Below, in pieces: positions 60,179-64,000 of a DNA stretch of 64,000 nucleotides. Position 1 is the first letter of the stretch. Every line of letters begins with the position of its first letter. A program made the position numbers and the translations under genes. Origin of the DNA: Citrus sinensis (lineage: Eukaryota; Streptophyta; Magnoliopsida; Sapindales; Rutaceae); contig NC_068559.1 of NCBI RefSeq assembly GCF_022201045.2, forward strand, positions 17,727,501 through 17,791,500, given 5' to 3'. Under the pieces are notes generated by a model, which was given only the letters and a program-made list of their open reading frames with translations, made no database searches and was not told where the DNA came from.

Positions 60179-63100
60179 TCAATTCAAATCTGGTGGGTCA
60201 CTCAAATTTATTTCGGTGTCCTCTCCATGTGGTTAGTACTCTAGATATGGCTTTAATCTTTGACCATTAACTTTAAACATAACACCGTTCTTTGGGTCCT
60301 TAATTTCAATTGCCCCATGTGGAAAAACAGTGTGAACAATAAAAGGGCCAGACCATCGAGAGCGTAATTTACCTGGGAATAAGTGCAAGCGAGAATTGAA
60401 TAAAAGCATTTTCTGACCTAGAGTGAAAGATTTTCTCATAATTTACTTGTCATGAAAGACTTTCATTCGCTGCTTGTAAATCTTGGCATTTTCATATGCA
60501 TCATTGCGAATTTCTTCAAGTTCTGCCAGCTGTAATATTCTTTCTGATCTAGCTTGCTGCATGTCAAACTTGAATTTCTTGATGGCCCAGTACGCACGAT
60601 GCTCGAGTTCCACAAATAGGTAGCAAGCTTTTCCATACACTAGCCTGTAAGGTGACATCCCAATCGAGGTCTTGAAAGTCGTTCTATATACCCATAATGC
60701 ATCATCGAGTCTTAATGACCAATCTTTTCTGTCTGGCCTCACCGTCTTTTCTAATATGTTCTTTATTTCTTTGGAGATTTCAACTTGGCCACTAGTTTGC
60801 GGATGATATGGGGTCGCCACTTTGTGAGTGATTGAATACTTCGTCAAAAGAGTTTTGAATGCTTTGTTACAAAAGTGGGCACCACCATCACTGATTATTG
60901 CTCGAGGGAATCCAAAATGTGAAACAATGTTGCTTTTCAAAAATCCTATCACCACCTTGTGATCATTGGTTCTACATAGAATTGCTCCTACCCATTTCGA
61001 TACGTAGTCAACAGCAACCAATATGTATTGATGGCCAAAAGAATAGGGAAATGATCCCATGAAGTCGATACCACATACATCAAAAATCTCGACCACTAAA
61101 ATTGGGTTTAGTGGCATCATATTCCTTCGTGTAATGCTCTCCATTCGTTGACACCTATCATATGAAGACCAAAAGGTGTAAGCATCTCGAAATATAGTTG
61201 GCCAATAGAAACCATATTGTAAAATTTTAGTTGCTGTTTTCTTACCACTGAAATGGCCTCTACAAGCTTGTTCATGGCAGAATGAAAGAATATTCTGAAT
61301 TTCATTTTCTAGGACACATCGTCTAACAATTTATCCTACTTGGTCTAATGCTCTAGAAGTTGACCTGTAATAAGATAATTAACGATATCAGCATACCACA
61401 GTAATACTTCCACACTCATCAATTGTTCATCTGGGAATGACTCATTCAATGTTAATAGTTCTGTAATTTGTCAAAATGGAGACGAGAGGCATGGTCTGCC
61501 ACAATATTTTCTGTGCCTTTTTTATCTTTAAATTCCAAGTCGAATTCCTGCAAAAGTAACACCCAACGAATTAGTCTAGCTTTTGCATCTTTCTTTGTGA
61601 GAAGATATTTAAGAGCAGCATGATCTGGAATATAATTATTTTACAACCAATGAGATAAGATCGAAATTTCACTAATGCAAACACTATTGATATCATTTCT
61701 TTTTCAGTAGTTGAATAGTTCAATTGTGCATCATTCAATGTCATACTAGCATAGTAAATAACATGGGGAATTCGATCAACTCTTTGTCCTAATACTGTTC
61801 CTACTGCATAATCAGATGCATTACACATGAGTTCGAATGGTAAGCTTCAGTTTGGGGGCTCAATGATGGGTGATAATGTCAACAACTACTTTAATTTTTC
61901 AAATGCCACAAGACATGAATCATCAAAAACAAAAGGTACATCCTTAGCAAGTAAATTGCATAAGGGTCTAGAAACTTTACTAACATCTTTAATGAAACGT
62001 CTATAAAAACCAGCATGCCCAGGGAAATATCTTACTTCTCTGACTGTTTTAGGTGGAGGGAGATTAGAAATGAGATCCACCTTGGCTTTATCAAACTCAA
62101 TACCTTTGCTTGAAATGATGCGACAAGAACAATACCTTGTTTTACCATAAAATGACACTTCTCCTAATTTAAGACTAAGTTTTTCTCGATACATCTCTGC
62201 AGAACTAATGTTAGATGATGTAAACATTGATTAAACGAGTCACCAAAGATAGAAAAGTCATCCATAAAGACTTCAAGGAATCGTTCAACCATATCAGAAA
62301 AAATGTTCAACATGCATTGTTGAAATGTAGCAGGTGCATTACATAATCCAAATGGCATCCTCTTATATGCAAAAGTGTCAAAAGGGCAAGTGAAAGTAGT
62401 TTTCTCTTGATCTTTTGGTGCTATGTGAATCTGATTATATCCTGAGTAGCCATCTAGAAAGCAATAACATTCACAGCCTATTAATCTATCAAGCATTTGA
62501 TCGATAAATGGTAAAGGAAAATGGTCTTTACGTGTGACAAAATTCAACTTTCTATAATCAATGCATACACGCCATCTTGTAGTCACTCTAGTGGGTATCA
62601 ATTTATTATCAACATTGGTAACTACTGAGACTCCTGACATTTTGGGTACAATTTGCACATGATTGACCCATGAACTATCAAAAATGGGATAAATGATACC
62701 TGCGTCTAATAGTTTAAAGACTTCAGTTCTAACAACTTCTTTCATATTATGATTTAACTTACGTTACATTTCCCTAGTAGGTTTAGCATTTTCATCAAGG
62801 TGAATGTAATGCATGCAGTCTACTAGGTTTATACCTTTTATATCACATATGGTCCATCATAATGCTCCTTTGTGCTCTTTTAAAACATCCAACAACTTAC
62901 CTTTTTGTTCGTCATTTAGGGATGATGAGATAATTACCGGTAAAGTACTTTCTTTTCCCAAAAATGCATATTCCAGAGTGTTGGGTAATGGTTTGAACTC
63001 GAGTTTCGGCGGTGATTCTAATGATGGAATGAGTTTCTTCTCTAATGGTGCTATATGTTCAACTCTTGACTTCTATTTATTAGTGTCCACGGATGGTGCT

Positions 63101-64000
63101 GAGTTAAGTAGAGCGTTGACCTCATCGACTGATCTGTCAATATCAAAATCCAAACCAAAGTGAGTTAAACATGTTTGTAAAGGATCATCACTAAGGTTTG
63201 AAAGAAAAGTATTATCAATTAATGCTTCTATTAAATCCATATCAACAATTTCATCATCTGCATTGTGAGGTTGTTTGGTAATGCTGAAAATGTTTAGCTC
63301 CATAATCATGTTGCTGAAGAACAACTGCATATTTTCAGTCCTGCATTGAATGTGAGCATCCGCAGTTGCCAAGAAAGGTCGGTCTAGGATAATGGAGATG
63401 TGCTTCCTTGAATCCTGGATTGGTTGAGTGTTAATTACAATAAAAGTCCTCCACAATACCACGGGATATTTTCGTGGACCGATCTGCAAGTTGTAACACC
63501 ACTGGAGTTGGGTGTAATTCTCCCAGTTCAAGTTTCACAAACACTGATTAAGGTAACAAATTTACACTAGCTCTTAAATCCAACAAAACATTCTCAATTG
63601 TGTAGTTCCCTATACTATATGAGATAGTGGGGGAGTCTGGGTCTTTGCATTTTAGAGGAATTTTATGTTGGAGGATAGAACTAACGTTTTCTATTAAAAA
63701 TGTCTTCTTTTAAACATGAATATTTTCTTTTTAGTACAAACGTCTTTAAGAAACTTGGCATAAGATGGAACTTGTTTTATAGCATCAAGTAAAGGGATGT
63801 TAACACTTACCTGTTTGAAGATTTCAAAAATCTCACCTGTGTACTTTCATTTCTTTCCTTTAGCTAATCTCTAAGAAAATGGTGTTTTGGGAACGTATTC
63901 TCGTGGGTTGGTTTCTTATTTCTCCTTCGGTGATGAGTCATCAGCATTTACAGGTACAATTTGATTTGTTTTTGTCACTGGCATCTCCACTTTGTTGTCG
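60179..64000 (-). pseudogene. Athila pol pseudogene, right end cut by window
   Basis: Read right to left. 63531-63073 carries the region after protease (a LDRPFLATADAHIQCRTENM block). 62745-62164 carries RT with [13 protein letters not shown] [20 protein letters not shown] and FMDDFSIFG. 62227-61886 carries the thumb and connection, 61828-61571 RNase H (MCNASDYAVGTVLGQR), and 61305-61117 the integrase zinc region. 61144-60443 is the integrase core ([29 protein letters not shown]), and 60439-60233 the GPF module. The frames are interrupted by stops and single-base indels throughout, so it is non-functional. The stop codon at 60179-60181 aligns with that of the intact pol. Confidence 0.9.

Larger units (their letters stand above)
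57893..64000 (-). mobile_element. Decayed relative of the LOG-carrying Athila element
   Basis: Collinear with 15.5-21.7 kb of the young element: region after the cargo, internal polypurine tract (58045-58061), LOG, 184-aa Cys-finger gene, 77-aa ORF, then integrase to protease of pol. Every coding part has stops or frameshifts. The left end loses similarity near 57,893, without the tandem repeats, terminal polypurine tract or LTR of the other copy, so it is truncated or disrupted there. The right end runs out of the window within the protease/gag region. It is clearly older than the element at 12.8-25.6 kb. Confidence 0.88.

Overview
The window is nuclear DNA of a flowering plant. Host genes have introns with plant-type splice sites, the intergenic DNA is very AT-rich, and most of the sequence is transposable elements of plant lineages. 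The LEAFY, HIPP and TFIIB-like proteins and the element families fit a rosid dicot. Citrus or a close relative is my best guess, from recognition and not from a search.

Layout. 1-3.6 kb: decayed Ty3/gypsy and Ty1/copia fragments around an AT-rich fold-back element. 4.3-8.1 kb: a SINE with a 15-bp target duplication and several hAT-type non-autonomous elements. 9.0-10.1 kb (minus): a three-exon heavy-metal-associated isoprenylated protein gene (HIPP). 11.46-12.54 kb: a Pack-MULE with 9-bp target duplications that carries a jacalin-lectin exon and an array of near-perfect palindromes. 12.83-25.58 kb (minus): a complete Athila-type LTR retrotransposon with two LTRs that look identical, a 5-bp target duplication, a tRNA-Asp primer site and an uninterrupted 1795-codon gag-pol. 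27.1-28.7 kb (minus): a plant-specific TFIIB-related gene (PTF2-like). 29.4-37.5 kb: an old copia element (minus), into which a solo gypsy LTR and a hAT element inserted, each with its own target duplication. 38.4-40.5 kb (minus): the complete three-exon LEAFY/FLORICAULA gene. 43.9-44.9 kb: a second MULE-type element. 47.8-55.2 kb: a decayed Ulp1-type protease gene (plus) facing a FAR1/MULE-transposase-like remnant (minus). 57.9-64 kb: a decayed relative of the Athila element, cut by the window edge.

Most interesting point. Downstream of pol, where Athila elements may carry an env-like gene, the young element carries an ordered cargo: a 77-aa ORF, a 184-aa protein with a basic patch and a four-cysteine finger, and a 224-aa homologue of LOG, the cytokinin-activating phosphoribohydrolase. 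The older element at 57.9-64 kb has the same three genes in the same order, now broken. The cargo is therefore inherited by an element lineage rather than captured once. Both LOG copies lack the catalytic glutamate of the LOG signature, yet the younger one is a full open frame. The 184-aa protein has the layout of the cysteine-rich nucleic-acid-binding proteins (silencing suppressors) of some plant RNA viruses; this is a motif-level resemblance only. A retrotransposon lineage equipped with a cytokinin-pathway-like protein and a possible silencing-suppressor-like protein is the strongest candidate here for an undescribed system.

Four host genes are supported by domain content: HIPP, PTF2-like, LEAFY and nothing else intact; the jacalin and Ulp1/FAR1-like pieces are transposon-borne or broken.
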